Of a stretch of DNA of 32,329 nucleotides, positions 16,389 to 26,117 are shown piece after piece. Both the position numbers and the translations under genes were made by a program. This DNA is from Synergistaceae bacterium (GTDB taxonomy: Bacteria > Synergistota > Synergistia > Synergistales > Synergistaceae): positions 1 to 32,329 of the forward strand of contig JAITOL010000165.1 of the NCBI GenBank assembly GCA_031289955.1. The letters are read 5' to 3'. How positions within the stretch are numbered: the stretch's first letter is position 1; the number at the start of each line of letters is the position of its first letter. The notes beneath the pieces are model-generated. The model saw only the letters and a program-made list of their open reading frames with translations. It ran no database searches and was not told the origin of the DNA.

Positions 16389-19107
16389 TCTGTTTGTCGT
16401 CCTCTGTGCTGAGTATTGACTTTATCATCCCGGCGGCGCGGTCGTAGTTGAACGAATCTATGGCCGCCCTCACCTGAAAGAGTTGTCTGTCGAGATCGAG
16501 CCCGTAGCTCTCCGCCGTTATCCTGTCCATGCTCTCCATGGCGAAGTCGTGCTCGAGATTGTCTATCATGACCCTCACATCCTCGAGTATGTTCCGAAGC
16601 ACGTCCACGCTGCCCCTGACCTTGCCGCGATCCTCCTCGAATACGCTCTCGGACACTATATCGCCTATGAACGCGAACAAATCCTCGAGATGAGCCGCGA
16701 AATCCCGGATGTTGTTTTTGACGAAGACGTAGTTCTGGGATATGGCCGCCATTTCAAGCGCCCTGGCCTCGTCGGAAATCTTCATGGCCCCTATATTGGC
16801 AAGCGAGCTCTTGCACGAGTGTATATCTATCCGGAAACCGCTCCAGTCGTTGTTTTCTATAAAGGCCGTCATTCGGGACAGTTTCTCGGGGATGCTCGTC
16901 ATGAACGCCTTTACGACGAGTATATACGCTTCCTCCGATCCTCCGATGTTCTCCAGCGCCGTCTCGGTGTCCAGATCCTCGGACAGTCGGTTCACTGTGG
17001 CGTTTCCCGGGAGACCCGTCTCCTTCTTCGTCTCCGTGACCGCTATTTTTTCATCGGGCAGCCATTTCAGCAGCATCCGGTTGAGCTCGGGAATCTCTAT
17101 CGGCTTGCTTATATAGTCGTTCATGCCGCATGAAATATAAGTCTCCCTCATGCCGGTTATCGCGTTCGCCGTGAGCGCTATTATGGGAACGCGCTCGGTC
17201 CACCCCGGAGTGGCCCGGAGCGTTTTCGTCGCCTCGACGCCGTTTATCTCGGGCATCATGTGATCCATGAATATGATGTCGTAATGTTTTTCCCTGGCGA
17301 GGTCGAACGCTACGCGGGCGCCCTCCGCTGTGTCGGGTTCTATGTCGTACTGCCGCAGCAGCTCGCTTTCCACCATGAGGTTTATGTCGTTGTCGTCGAC
17401 TATCAGTATCTCGACCCCGACGCACTTGAACGATCCTATAGCGCCGAGGCTGCAATCTTTCTTTTCGGCGACCGCCTTCATGTTGTTCATTATCTGGCCC
17501 ATCGCCGTCACGAGCACGGGCTCGAACAGCACGTCGATATTGGCCCCCGTGTTCTGCTTCGCCGCCGTGCGGATGTTCTTGACGGCCACTATCTGGCAGG
17601 AGGGAGGTATCATGTCCATTCGCGACGCGATTATAGAGTGTCCGAAACCATACCTGTATATGACGTGGGAGTACGAATTCTCCGAGAGCAGGCTCGCGAA
17701 TGACGCATCGTCCCCGCCGCAGTCGGCCGAAACCTCGAGGTCTTTCAACATTCGCGCGTATTCGCCGCGATGGAGATCGTCCATCAGCAGCAGAACCTTC
17801 TTCGACGCCGGGGTCAGCACATACGCGAGCGACATGCTCGACGCGGCCCGGACCTCTATGGAGAAAAAGAACGTGCTCCCGTGTCCGTACTCGCTCCTGA
17901 CCTCGAGCTCCCCTCCCATTTTCCGGACGAGCTTGCTGCTTATCGGGAGCCCCAGACCCGTTCCCTCCACGCTTCGGTTTATGTATTTATCGGTCTGGGC
18001 AAATGGCTGAAATATCATCCCTATGTCGCCGTCCTTGATCCCTATGCCCGAGTCGGATATCTCGAACGTGAGCCGGACCATATCGCCCTTCGTCAGCTCA
18101 CAGGACATCGACAGGCCCACATGGCCCTCGTTCGTGAATTTCACAGCGTTATTGAGGAGATTTAAGAGCACCTGTTTCAGCCTTATGTCGTCGCAGATTA
18201 TCGACGACGGGGCGAGCGGGTCGATGTGCGAGACGAACTCGATATTTTTTTCGGACGCCTTGAGGTTTATGAGACCGGCTATGTCCGTAAGCAGCGCCCC
18301 GAGCTCCACGGGAACTTCCACCAGATCGAGCTTGTCCGCCTCGATCTTCGAGAAGTCGAGCAGATCGTTTATGATGGCCAAAAGCGAATGAGCCGCGTTC
18401 GTGATGCTCTGGGCATAGCCTCTCTGGACATCGTCGAGCCTCGTCAAGAGCAGCAGATCGCTCATGCCCTTTATGGCGTTCATGGGCGTGCGTATCTCAT
18501 GGCTCATATTGGCCAAAAACGCGCTCTTGGCCCTGTCCGCAGTTTCCGCCCTCTCTATGGCCTCCGCCAGCTCCCGCACATCGTGCAGAACGACGGAAAG
18601 ACCGCGAAATTCGCCGTCCGGACCGACCGCCGGCGTTATTATCACCTCGAACTGCATCGTCTCCCCGGCATTCATCACCACTCTGTCGTTGAACGTGATG
18701 CTGCGCGTCTCATCTATCGACCGCCTGAAACATCCGACCATTTTGTCGACCCAATCTTCCGGAGCAATCCTCGAGAACAGCTTCTTGAACGGCAGCTTCG
18801 TCATCTCTCTCTGGTCGGAGAACGACAGTTTCTCCTTGAGCTTGTTCGTTCCGATGACGTATTTGAGCTCCCGGTCGAGAACAAATATCAGAATGGGAGA
18901 GGTATCGAGGAGAAGGCTGTTATAGAGGAGCTGCAACTTGAGTTCCTCTTCGTTGAAACTCCTCAGGCGCTCAGAATTTTCATACATGGTTGAAAGCTGG
19001 TTATAAGCGCGTTCCAGCTTGTTGAGTTTTCTCCGGGCTTTGTTGTGTTCGGAGATTATCTCTTTAATTTTCTCCTCCGAATGAGGCATCGTTTCCGCTT
19101 CGTTCAT
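16378..19107 (-). CDS. hybrid sensor histidine kinase (PAS-HisKA-HATPase-pseudoreceiver-receiver-Hpt)
   Basis: A 909-residue soluble phosphorelay kinase. Coiled coil at 10-65, PAS-like domain at about 66-180, dimerisation helix with H203 ([10 protein letters not shown]), ATPase domain with N320 (LLNNAVKF), DSGIGI and GTGLGLPIS (to about 415). A degenerate receiver-like region follows (435-540). The true receiver spans 565-685 with DD at 571-572, D615 (FMDHMMP) and K668. The Hpt domain has H763 ([13 protein letters not shown]). A further helical C-terminus (about 800-909) is unrecognised. No membrane segment is seen, so it senses a cytoplasmic signal, plausibly through the FIST protein encoded 34 bases upstream. 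Confidence 0.94.
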   Translation of the reverse strand: MNEAETMPHSEEKIKEIISEHNKARRKLNKLERAYNQLSTMYENSERLRSFNEEELKLQLLYNSLLLDTSPILIFVLDRELKYVIGTNKLKEKLSFSDQREMTKLPFKKLFSRIAPEDWVDKMVGCFRRSIDETRSITFNDRVVMNAGETMQFEVIITPAVGPDGEFRGLSVVLHDVRELAEAIERAETADRAKSAFLANMSHEIRTPMNAIKGMSDLLLLTRLDDVQRGYAQSITNAAHSLLAIINDLLDFSKIEADKLDLVEVPVELGALLTDIAGLINLKASEKNIEFVSHIDPLAPSSIICDDIRLKQVLLNLLNNAVKFTNEGHVGLSMSCELTKGDMVRLTFEISDSGIGIKDGDIGMIFQPFAQTDKYINRSVEGTGLGLPISSKLVRKMGGELEVRSEYGHGSTFFFSIEVRAASSMSLAYVLTPASKKVLLLMDDLHRGEYARMLKDLEVSADCGGDDASFASLLSENSYSHVIYRYGFGHSIIASRMDMIPPSCQIVAVKNIRTAAKQNTGANIDVLFEPVLVTAMGQIMNNMKAVAEKKDCSLGAIGSFKCVGVEILIVDDNDINLMVESELLRQYDIEPDTAEGARVAFDLAREKHYDIIFMDHMMPEINGVEATKTLRATPGWTERVPIIALTANAITGMRETYISCGMNDYISKPIEIPELNRMLLKWLPDEKIAVTETKKETGLPGNATVNRLSEDLDTETALENIGGSEEAYILVVKAFMTSIPEKLSRMTAFIENNDWSGFRIDIHSCKSSLANIGAMKISDEARALEMAAISQNYVFVKNNIRDFAAHLEDLFAFIGDIVSESVFEEDRGKVRGSVDVLRNILEDVRVMIDNLEHDFAMESMDRITAESYGLDLDRQLFQVRAAIDSFNYDRAAGMIKSILSTEDDKQNGY

Positions 19108-19141
19108 TACCGCGTCTTCATACCCTTTATCATTGTCGTTC

Positions 19142-20353
19142 TCACAGCGCGAGCAGCACCAATGACTCGTTATGCCCCGCGTTGTTCGCCTTGTCCGGGC
19201 GCACCGAAGTGGGACATATTTCTCCGAAACTGTAGTAACCGGAGAACGCGAGATTCTCCGGCAGGCCCTCCAGCAGCGCCTCGGCCTCCAGCGTTTTTTT
19301 CGATGCCATGACGTAGTATCTCGCGATGCAGGAAACCGCGAACAGCATGGAGTATCTGTATCCGTCGGATTCGTTTTCGCGCATTTTTTCCACTATGTCG
19401 CTCGTGCTGTTTCGGGTGGAGGTCTTGATATCCTCCGGCTGGAGGACGCCGACGGAGATCGTCGAGCCCTCCGGCACCTCCCCTATGGCGGTTCCGGACC
19501 CGGTATCGAGGTTCACTCCGTGAAGAGCCCGGACTATCGGAATTCCGTCGAGATTTTCCATATCCGACCTCTCGACGAGCAGGGGATATGTCGTAAACGA
19601 CGTGGTGACATCCTCCGGGTTTGCCAGTTTTGTGACATCGAGGCTGAACTGCTCCAAAAAATGCACAAACGTGTCGTCTCCGACCCTGTAGACCACGTTA
19701 TCCTTTGAGCTCGTCACCGTCCGCTTCAGGTTTGTCAGAGCGCCCAGCGAGTTTTTGACCGTCATGACCGGCTTTACCGCTCCCGAGAGGAGAAGAACGG
19801 ACAGGCGGTCATTCGCCGCGCGGTCGCCGCAGTATACGCTCGTCCTGCCGTAAACTTCGTCGTGCGCGGGCAGTCCGCCGAAGACCGGAAGTCCCCCCGA
19901 TACGCGGTCGAGCTCGCGCGGATAGACATCCAGCATGATGTCCAGCGTATATGGCGGAAACGCCATGACGAGCTTCGGCGGCTCGGGGAGCGATTCGAGC
20001 GCCCGGTGGTATGTAAGTTCGATCTGTTCAGCCACGTTCTCCTGCGTCAGAGGATCGCTGACCGCGAGGGAAAAATCGACGTCGTCGGACGTGACCATCG
20101 TCAATATGGCCGCCGAATCGCAAAGCCCCTTTGCGCAGAGCATCGCGGTCGTCGAAAAACCCACTATCGGCACTCCGAGACGCTCGTTGAGCCCTCGGAC
20201 GAACTTGTCGTGATCGACGTCCGAATCGCAGAGCAGCAGCCCAAACCCGTTCTTCTGAAGTTTCAGGTTCCCCAGGATTCGTTCCGCCAGCTCGGAGGTT
20301 CCACTCTCGATATCGTCCAGTTCATAAGTTATCGCACTAAAGGCATTCAACAC
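19142..20353 (-). CDS. FIST domain sensor protein
   Basis: A 403-residue FIST (F-box and intracellular signal transduction) protein: FIST_N in about the first 200 residues and FIST_C after it. Recognisable pieces are [12 protein letters not shown], the conserved glycine-rich [15 protein letters not shown], and the end [15 protein letters not shown] typical of FIST_C. These domains are predicted to bind small ligands (amino acids have been suggested) and to partner histidine kinases or cyclic-nucleotide enzymes. The GTG at 20353 has GGGAGG eight bases upstream. It is the first gene of a FIST-kinase-HD-GYP operon; AT-rich DNA with TATAAT-like sequence lies upstream (about 20440-20470) but no clean -35. 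Confidence 0.9.
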   Translation of the reverse strand: MLNAFSAITYELDDIESGTSELAERILGNLKLQKNGFGLLLCDSDVDHDKFVRGLNERLGVPIVGFSTTAMLCAKGLCDSAAILTMVTSDDVDFSLAVSDPLTQENVAEQIELTYHRALESLPEPPKLVMAFPPYTLDIMLDVYPRELDRVSGGLPVFGGLPAHDEVYGRTSVYCGDRAANDRLSVLLLSGAVKPVMTVKNSLGALTNLKRTVTSSKDNVVYRVGDDTFVHFLEQFSLDVTKLANPEDVTTSFTTYPLLVERSDMENLDGIPIVRALHGVNLDTGSGTAIGEVPEGSTISVGVLQPEDIKTSTRNSTSDIVEKMRENESDGYRYSMLFAVSCIARYYVMASKKTLEAEALLEGLPENLAFSGYYSFGEICPTSVRPDKANNAGHNESLVLLAL

Positions 20354-20500
20354 AGAAACCGCCTCCCGTTCACATATTTAATGAATATTTATGCCCGGCT
20401 GTCGCGACCGCAATTTCATCAGGACAAAACAGACCATATAATTATAACAGTTATTCGCTATTTTTTTATTTAATGTTACAAACTAAAGCGGCGGCGGCGG

Positions 20501-22336
20501 TCAACCGTCCGTGAGCGAGAAAATCTTGTTTCTGAGCTCGGCGTCGCCGTCTTTTGAATCGAGCAGGGCGGCGATATCTTCCGCGCTCGGCCCGCGCGCG
20601 TCGTCGAGCCTGGAGAGGAAAATCTTCTCGTGGCTAGTCCGGTCGACGTGGTCGGGGTCGTAGAACAGCTCCTCGAACAACTTCTCGCCGCGCCGCACTC
20701 CGGTGAACTCGATTTTCACCTCGGTATACGGTTCGCGCCCGTGGAGGCGTATCAGCGTTTCGGCCATCTGGGCTATGTTGACGGGATCCCCCATGTCGAG
20801 CACGTAAAGCTCTCCGCCGCACCCCATGGACGCGGCCTGGAGAACGAGGCTGACCGCCTCCGGAATGAGCATGAAGTATCTACGCATATCCGGATGAGTT
20901 ACCGTCACCGGGCCGCCGCGCATTATCTGGCGCTCGAAGAGAGGCACCACGCTCCCCCTGCTGCCTAGAACGTTGCCAAACCGGACGGCGATATAGGTGG
21001 TGTCCCCGTGAGCGTCCTGAGCGTTGCGCAGCATGCGCTCCGCTATGTATTTCGTCGCGCCCATGACGCTCGACGGATGCACGGCCTTGTCCGTGGAGAT
21101 CATGACGAAACGCTCCGCGCCATACCGCCCCGCCATGTCGGATATGGTCCACGTGCCGAACGCGTTGACGCGAAGAGCCTCTCTCGGGTTCTCCTCCATG
21201 AGAGGCACATGTTTATGAGCGCCGGCGTGGAATACTATTTCAGGCCTGTGGACGTCGAAAACCCGCTCCATCGTCCGCGCGTCCGCTATATCCGCTATTA
21301 TCGGCACAAAGCGGGCAGTCGATCCGGCTTCGGCAAGTTTCTGCCCCAGGACGTATATGGACTGCTCGCCGTGCCCCAGCGCCAGAAGCTCGGCCGGGGC
21401 GTGGCTCAATATCTGAGCGCATATCTCGCTTCCTATCGAGCCTCCCGCGCCGGTGACGAGCACTTTTTTGCCGGATATGACCGTTGAGATTTGGGCTTCG
21501 TCCAGGCGTATCGGCTCGCGCCTCAAAAGATCCTGCAGCTCGACGGAACGCAGGCTTCCGAGCTCTATCCTTCCCCCGGCAATCTCCCGGAGGCTCGGCA
21601 GCACCCGCACCTCCATGTTGAGGGCCGAGAGCGTGTCGAGGTACTTCCGCACTCGCGAGCCGCTCGCCGACGGTATGGCTATCAGCGCCACGCGGATATC
21701 CGCGCGCTCGCAGATATCCGCGAGCGCGTCGTCGCCGCCGAGCACGGGAAGGCCCGCTATTGTCTTGTCCCGTTTCTGGGGGTCGGAATCAACGAAGCCC
21801 ACCGGCATAAAGGACGACCTGTTGCGCGTGAGGTCTCGCGCCAGGTATGCCCCGGCTTCGCCCGCCCCTATTATGACAGTTTTCCTCACCTCGCCCCTCC
21901 CGGGCGCGCCGGAAGAGGAGTAAAACTCGGCGAGACGCCATGAGGCCCGGACTGAACCGATGAAGACGAGCCCCGAAAAAAACATTATCGCGAGGGACGT
22001 CCGGGGAACCAGAAGCGATCTCCATAAGAAATTCACCCCCAGAAACAGGGCGCACCCAAGCATATATGCCCTCCCGAGGCCGGCGTATTCCTCGACGCTC
22101 GCCTGAGGCCAGAATATTCTGTAGACGCCCGAGAGCCACATGACCAACATTACGCACAGGGGGAAGGCGGCGGCGGCCAAAACCAGGTCGTCGCGGAGAG
22201 CCGGGGTTACAAGCAGAGAGAGGCGCAGGGCGTAGCCCATGTAGACGGAGATCGCGAGCATACAAAAATCAAGCGCCGCGACACGCCTGTTACGACCGCC
22301 CAGAACGAGCCAGAAACGCGGAATCAACCGCCTCAT
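20501..22336 (-). CDS. membrane-bound UDP-GlcNAc 4,6-dehydratase family protein (CapD/WbpM/PglF type)
   Basis: Nucleotide-sugar dehydratase/epimerase, 611 residues, making 4-keto-6-deoxy sugar nucleotides for capsule, O-antigen or glycoprotein sugars. Four membrane segments at the N-terminus, then a first Rossmann-like CoA-binding-type domain with VIIGAGEAGAYLARDL (about 155-270), then the catalytic SDR domain with VTGAGGSIGSE and FHAGAHKHVPLMEENP. The active-site segment is STDKAVHPSSVMGATK, where Met replaces the usual SDR Tyr, as in WbpM and PglF. The ATG at 22336 has GGAGG eight bases upstream. No glycosyltransferases are adjacent, so the glycan is unknown. Confidence 0.93.
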   Translation of the reverse strand: MRRLIPRFWLVLGGRNRRVAALDFCMLAISVYMGYALRLSLLVTPALRDDLVLAAAAFPLCVMLVMWLSGVYRIFWPQASVEEYAGLGRAYMLGCALFLGVNFLWRSLLVPRTSLAIMFFSGLVFIGSVRASWRLAEFYSSSGAPGRGEVRKTVIIGAGEAGAYLARDLTRNRSSFMPVGFVDSDPQKRDKTIAGLPVLGGDDALADICERADIRVALIAIPSASGSRVRKYLDTLSALNMEVRVLPSLREIAGGRIELGSLRSVELQDLLRREPIRLDEAQISTVISGKKVLVTGAGGSIGSEICAQILSHAPAELLALGHGEQSIYVLGQKLAEAGSTARFVPIIADIADARTMERVFDVHRPEIVFHAGAHKHVPLMEENPREALRVNAFGTWTISDMAGRYGAERFVMISTDKAVHPSSVMGATKYIAERMLRNAQDAHGDTTYIAVRFGNVLGSRGSVVPLFERQIMRGGPVTVTHPDMRRYFMLIPEAVSLVLQAASMGCGGELYVLDMGDPVNIAQMAETLIRLHGREPYTEVKIEFTGVRRGEKLFEELFYDPDHVDRTSHEKIFLSRLDDARGPSAEDIAALLDSKDGDAELRNKIFSLTDG

Positions 22337-22365
22337 GCCATACGCCTCCGCGGATAAATATTAAG

Positions 22366-22815
22366 TTATATGATGAGCTTGCCGCCCCTGCCGCCGGAAC
22401 CGGGAGGCGGAGAGATTCTGTCCAGCTGCTGAAGCACGTCCGAGGACGCGACCGCTATCTTCGAGCGGCCCTGTTCCTCGCGGGCGTAATCCTTGAGTTT
22501 TTTGTCGTACTCCTCCATCGCGCGCTTTATGACATCCACATCCCCCCGTATCCACTGGAGGATGCTGTCCGCAACCGCATTGACGACATCATCGCCGGGC
22601 ACGTCGGAAATCATGCCGAGCTCTTTGAGCATACGATGCTCCTCGCGGACCGATTCCGTTATATCGTCGTCGGTGAGGACGCCCTTCTTATACAAGACCC
22701 TCATTACGACGTTGAATCTCGTCTTGCCGCTCTCGTCGCTCATGGAGAGACTTTCAACCCTTGAAAGAAGCATCGTGATGATCTCTTCAAGGCTGATCTG
22801 CATCGGAACCGCCAT
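22366..22815 (-). CDS. uncharacterised acidic helical protein
   Basis: A 149-residue protein I do not recognise. It is soluble, mostly helical and charged, with no signal peptide. Residues 5-20 (MQISLEEIITMLLSRVE) and 39-70 (LYKKGVLTDDDITESV..) look like a helical bundle; the tail is glycine/proline-rich (SPPPGSGGRGGKLII). The start at 22815 has GGAGGT seven bases upstream. Its stop is 29 bases before the dehydratase start on the same strand, so the two are likely cotranscribed. Good codon structure and ribosome site make it a real gene; function unknown. Confidence 0.75.
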   Translation of the reverse strand: MAVPMQISLEEIITMLLSRVESLSMSDESGKTRFNVVMRVLYKKGVLTDDDITESVREEHRMLKELGMISDVPGDDVVNAVADSILQWIRGDVDVIKRAMEEYDKKLKDYAREEQGRSKIAVASSDVLQQLDRISPPPGSGGRGGKLII

Positions 22816-22928
22816 CTCAAATACCTCCAGATAAAATTTCCATTTTATTTTGTCTCCAGCGGAAACGAGCTTATTCTAACATATTACCCGAAAACTCGCC
22901 CATCCCTTAAAACTGCCCCGACGATATG

Positions 22929-22957
22929 TTAAAATATAAAGCGATCTATGGTATAGT
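22929..22957 (+). promoter_or_regulatory. putative promoter of the membrane-protein pair
   Basis: TTAAAA (22929-22934), a 17-base spacer and TATAGT (22952-22957), about 100 bases ahead of the GTG at 23061 in an AT-rich intergenic stretch. Confidence 0.4.
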
Positions 22958-23060
22958 AACATATCATAATTATTACTCATACCGTGTATGGGGGCTCGAA
23001 AATGGCGTCGGATTTATTCTTGCAGCGTAATTTTATATCTTTATCTGGAAGAGTCTTACC

Positions 23061-23921
23061 GTGACATTGTTAGATAACCGCAATGTAAGGCGCGCGTTGC
23101 TTTTTTCGTTCGAGGCCGCGCTATGTTGGGTTCTCGCCGGGGTGCTGCGCACGATGGCCGACCATATGTCGCGCCAAGAACCGACAAAGGTATCGTTCGC
23201 CGCCATAATTTTCCTGCTGCTCATAGACTTCTGCCTCGCGCTCATCAACCTGCTGCCGGCGGTCATAGCGCGCTCGATGATACCGGGCAGACAGATGGAC
23301 GGGCAGGACGCGGCAATCGCGACCGCCATTCACTACGTCACGTTCTTCATGTTGTTTCGCATCCCATACCTGCTCGTGACGGGCAGGTTTCACATCGGGT
23401 ATTTGTCGGCCGTTGGCAGCCTGATAGCCTATATCGCATGGATGGCGCTGTCATACGCGGCCGCTTACAGCATCGTCTCGACGCCGCCGATTGCCGGCGC
23501 GTCGATGAATGAGCTGATCATTCCCATGACGGAATCCGAAAAGTGCGTGACGGCTCTGGGCGACTATATGACGCTGTTGGCGCAGACGCTGGGAGAGAGA
23601 CGGCGGATGGAGAAACTCTGGAATCCGGTGTACTCGTATGTCAAAGACCTTCCAAAAATACAAAAACTCGTCCTGAACAAGGGCTTGAAGTACGACGAAA
23701 TAGTGCTCAACGCCGTGGGCGGCATAGCGTTCAAACTGCTGGCCTCCGGCGAGCTTCACGCCGCGCCGGGAACGCTCTCTCCCGACGGCGAGTATGTGAG
23801 AAAAGTATGGTGGGTCACCGCTAACGAGCTGGTCAAGAGAACGTACAACAGGCCGGAGGACGTGACTCAGGGACTCGAGGCTCTCGACGCCGCGATACTA
23901 TCCGCCGGGTTTCCAAAGTGA
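23061..23921 (+). CDS. uncharacterised multi-pass membrane protein
   Basis: A 286-residue protein not recognised. Four hydrophobic segments at about residues 12-30, 45-69, 88-108 and 113-140 are followed by a 145-residue cytoplasmic or periplasmic domain rich in charged helices, with a conserved-looking KVWWVTANELVKRTYNRPED near the end. The GTG start has GGAAGAG seven bases upstream. Its stop overlaps the next gene's GTG (GTGA), so the two are translationally coupled and may form a membrane complex. No transporter, protease or enzyme motif is visible. Confidence 0.75.
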   Translation: MTLLDNRNVRRALLFSFEAALCWVLAGVLRTMADHMSRQEPTKVSFAAIIFLLLIDFCLALINLLPAVIARSMIPGRQMDGQDAAIATAIHYVTFFMLFRIPYLLVTGRFHIGYLSAVGSLIAYIAWMALSYAAAYSIVSTPPIAGASMNELIIPMTESEKCVTALGDYMTLLAQTLGERRRMEKLWNPVYSYVKDLPKIQKLVLNKGLKYDEIVLNAVGGIAFKLLASGELHAAPGTLSPDGEYVRKVWWVTANELVKRTYNRPEDVTQGLEALDAAILSAGFPK

Positions 23922-24136
23922 TATTCGAGCCAGGCGATTTGGGGGCTGTGTCCATTATTGCCGTAAGCCTTCCGGTCTCCCTTATCCTGGGCTTGATCAT
24001 ATCCACACCAATATACAGGATAGGTAAAAAAAATAGCGAAAATTACGACTGGCGCGTCCTGTGGCTGAGTGTTTCAATAATAGCGTTCGTTATCGAGGTG
24101 CTGATTCAAGCGCTTCGAGTCTGGAAGGTGCTCTGA
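23918..24136 (+). CDS. small two-helix membrane protein
   Basis: A 72-residue protein with two hydrophobic segments (about 10-33 and 47-68) joined by a basic, polar loop (YRIGKKNSENYDW). It begins at a GTG that overlaps the preceding stop by 4 bases, so it depends on translation of the upstream membrane gene. Not recognised; likely a subunit or accessory of that protein. Confidence 0.6.
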   Translation: MIFEPGDLGAVSIIAVSLPVSLILGLIISTPIYRIGKKNSENYDWRVLWLSVSIIAFVIEVLIQALRVWKVL

Positions 24137-24209
24137 TCACCCGGATTGAACGCTCAGGCCGTCGCGTAGCCTCGGCCCGGTTACTTCGTGACCGCAAAGG
24201 GGACGACAA

Positions 24210-25298
24210 ATGAAATACCCGGTTATGACAATAAACGAGGCAAAGATCCGCCAAAACTCCCGCACTGTGGCCGGATTATGCAGAAAACACGGCATCGACG
24301 TCTGGGGAGTGACAAAGGGGTTGTCCGGAGACCCCCGCCTGGCGTCGCTCTACAGGGAGGCCGGGTTCAAGGGAGCGGCCGACAGCAGGCTGCGAAATCT
24401 GGAAAAACTCCGGGAAGCCGGCGTGCCCATGCTCCGCCAGCTGATGAGGATCGCGATGCCCTCCGAGCTGGAAGAGCTCATTCACACCGCCGACGTGTCG
24501 CTCCAGTCGGAACTGTCCACCATAAAGGCATTGGATAAACTGTGCGCCGCAAAGGGGAAAAATCACGACGTGCTGCTCATGGTGGACATGGGAGACCTCC
24601 GCGAGGGGTTCTGGCAGACGGAGCTGCCGCGCGCGGCCGAAGAGCTGAGGGGCCTCGTCGGAGGGGTGCGGCTCAAGGGCGTCGCCACAAATTACGCCTG
24701 CGCGTCCGGGGTGCTGCCCTCGCGGGAAAATATGGAAAACCTCGTCCGATCGAGGGACAGATTTGCGGAAATGTTGGGCGTCGAGCTCCCGGTCGTTAGC
24801 GTCGGAGGAACATGCTGCCTCAAATCCATAGAGGACGGGTTCGTCCCCGGCGATGTAAACCAGCTCCGATTGTGCGAGGGCGTGCTGCTGGGCACTGATA
24901 CGGCGGGAGGCAGGGAGATACCATACCTCGAACATGACGCTGTCACGATCACGGCTGAAATTGTCGAGTGCAGGCACAAACCGAGCGTACCGGTCGGCGA
25001 GACCGGATTTCAGGCGTTCGGAGAGAAGCCTGTTTTTATAAACCGAGGAATGAGAAAGAGGGCGCTTCTGGCCATAGGGCGGCAGGACGTCAATATGGAC
25101 AGGATCACGCCGATCAGGAGGGACGTTCACATAGTGACCGCGTCGAGCGATCACCTCATAGTGGACGTGACGGAAGCGGACTCCACGAGGAGTCCCGATG
25201 AGGGCTACAAACCAGGCGACACGATCAGTTTCAGGCCCCTTTATCCGGCTATGCTCGCATGCGCAACGTCAGAGTACGTGGAAGTGAGATTCGAGTAA
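24210..25298 (+). CDS. orr: alanine/ornithine racemase family PLP enzyme
   Basis: Fold-type III PLP enzyme, 362 residues, closest in feel to ornithine racemase (Orr) of amino-acid-fermenting clostridia. An N-terminal TIM barrel carries the PLP lysine in GVTKGL (about K36), then ADSRLRNLEKLR, LLMVDMGDLREGFW, and a phosphate-binding segment around VSVGGTCCL; a beta domain follows with INRGMRKRALLAIGRQDV. AGGGG seven bases upstream supports the ATG. In fermenters Orr converts L- to D-ornithine before 4,5-aminomutase, but no ornithine pathway genes are nearby; alanine or another amino acid is possible. The next gene, a metalloregulator, follows 15 bases later. Confidence 0.82.
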   Translation: MKYPVMTINEAKIRQNSRTVAGLCRKHGIDVWGVTKGLSGDPRLASLYREAGFKGAADSRLRNLEKLREAGVPMLRQLMRIAMPSELEELIHTADVSLQSELSTIKALDKLCAAKGKNHDVLLMVDMGDLREGFWQTELPRAAEELRGLVGGVRLKGVATNYACASGVLPSRENMENLVRSRDRFAEMLGVELPVVSVGGTCCLKSIEDGFVPGDVNQLRLCEGVLLGTDTAGGREIPYLEHDAVTITAEIVECRHKPSVPVGETGFQAFGEKPVFINRGMRKRALLAIGRQDVNMDRITPIRRDVHIVTASSDHLIVDVTEADSTRSPDEGYKPGDTISFRPLYPAMLACATSEYVEVRFE

Positions 25299-25313
25299 AG
25301 GATGGAAGCGAAA

Positions 25314-25994
25314 ATGAAACTTACCGCCAGAGTTGAAGATTACCTCGAAGCCATACTTGAGATCGAAATGTCCGGTGAAATAGCCACAGTCACCCATATG
25401 GCTAAAAACCTCGGAGTGACGAAGGCCACAATCACCGCCGCCTTGAAGAAGCTCAAGGCGGACGATCTCCTGGAGCACGAGCGATACGGGGACGTCATAC
25501 TGACGCCCTCCGGAAGGGCAAAGGCGCTCGCCATTTACAGGAGGCATGAATTTCTGACGGATTTCTTCGTCCGGATACTTGGTTTTTCGAGGGATAGAGC
25601 CCAGAGCGTGGCCTGCGTCATGGAACACGAGATAGACGAGGTGACGGAGATGAGGCTCGCCGCGTTTACGGACTCCATGACCCTGGCGGAACGCAACAAA
25701 GAGACGTGGCTGAAGGAGCTCAAGGAGAAGCTCGACTCGGCCAACGCGCTGCCTACGCCGCTCTGCCTGCTGCCCAACGGCTCGTCTGGCGTGATAGCGC
25801 GCGTCACGGCGCAGCACGAGCTCCATAAACGCCTCAACGCGGCTGGGTTCGTCCCGGGAGTCGAAATATCGGAAATAACGAGGCAGGAAGGTCAATCCGG
25901 GATAAGCTTTACGTTCTCCATGAACGGGATGGGCATTAAATTCGGGATTACAGAGGCAAGCTCTATCTGGCTCTACGAGCCGGAAGCGAAATGA
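25314..25994 (+). CDS. DtxR/MntR family metal-dependent transcriptional regulator with FeoA-like domain
   Basis: Metal-sensing repressor, 226 residues from the ATG at 25314; an ATG four codons upstream touches its AAAGG, so the inner start is preferred. Winged helix at about 1-70 (VTHMAKNLGVTKATITAALK is the DNA-reading helix pair), dimerisation/metal domain to about 140, and a C-terminal SH3/FeoA-like domain (about 145-220). Metal ligands by alignment memory: D9 and E12 (as MntR), H78, C101 (as DtxR Cys102 rather than MntR Glu99), E104 and H105. The site is thus mixed, and Mn or Fe specificity is open. mntP, a classic MntR-type target, is in the same window. Confidence 0.9.
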   Translation: MKLTARVEDYLEAILEIEMSGEIATVTHMAKNLGVTKATITAALKKLKADDLLEHERYGDVILTPSGRAKALAIYRRHEFLTDFFVRILGFSRDRAQSVACVMEHEIDEVTEMRLAAFTDSMTLAERNKETWLKELKEKLDSANALPTPLCLLPNGSSGVIARVTAQHELHKRLNAAGFVPGVEISEITRQEGQSGISFTFSMNGMGIKFGITEASSIWLYEPEAK

Positions 25995-26001
25995 AGGCCG
26001 C

Positions 26002-26098
26002 TGTCAGAATCCACAACATAAGAAAACAAAATAAATCTCTTTACTTAGGGATGCTTTTGGAGTCTGTTAAGTAAACTGCGTGATGTAATATTCTGACA
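26002..26098. repeat. nested inverted repeats, possible miniature element or structured RNA
   Basis: An outer perfect 9-bp inverted repeat (TGTCAGAAT 26002-26010, ATTCTGACA 26090-26098) encloses an inner perfect 8-bp hairpin (TTTACTTA 26040-26047, TAAGTAAA 26068-26075, 20-base loop). It begins 7 bases after the DtxR-type gene stop. No target-site duplication is evident. Confidence 0.45.
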
Positions 26099-26117
26099 AT
26101 TAGGCGTCCCACCAGAT

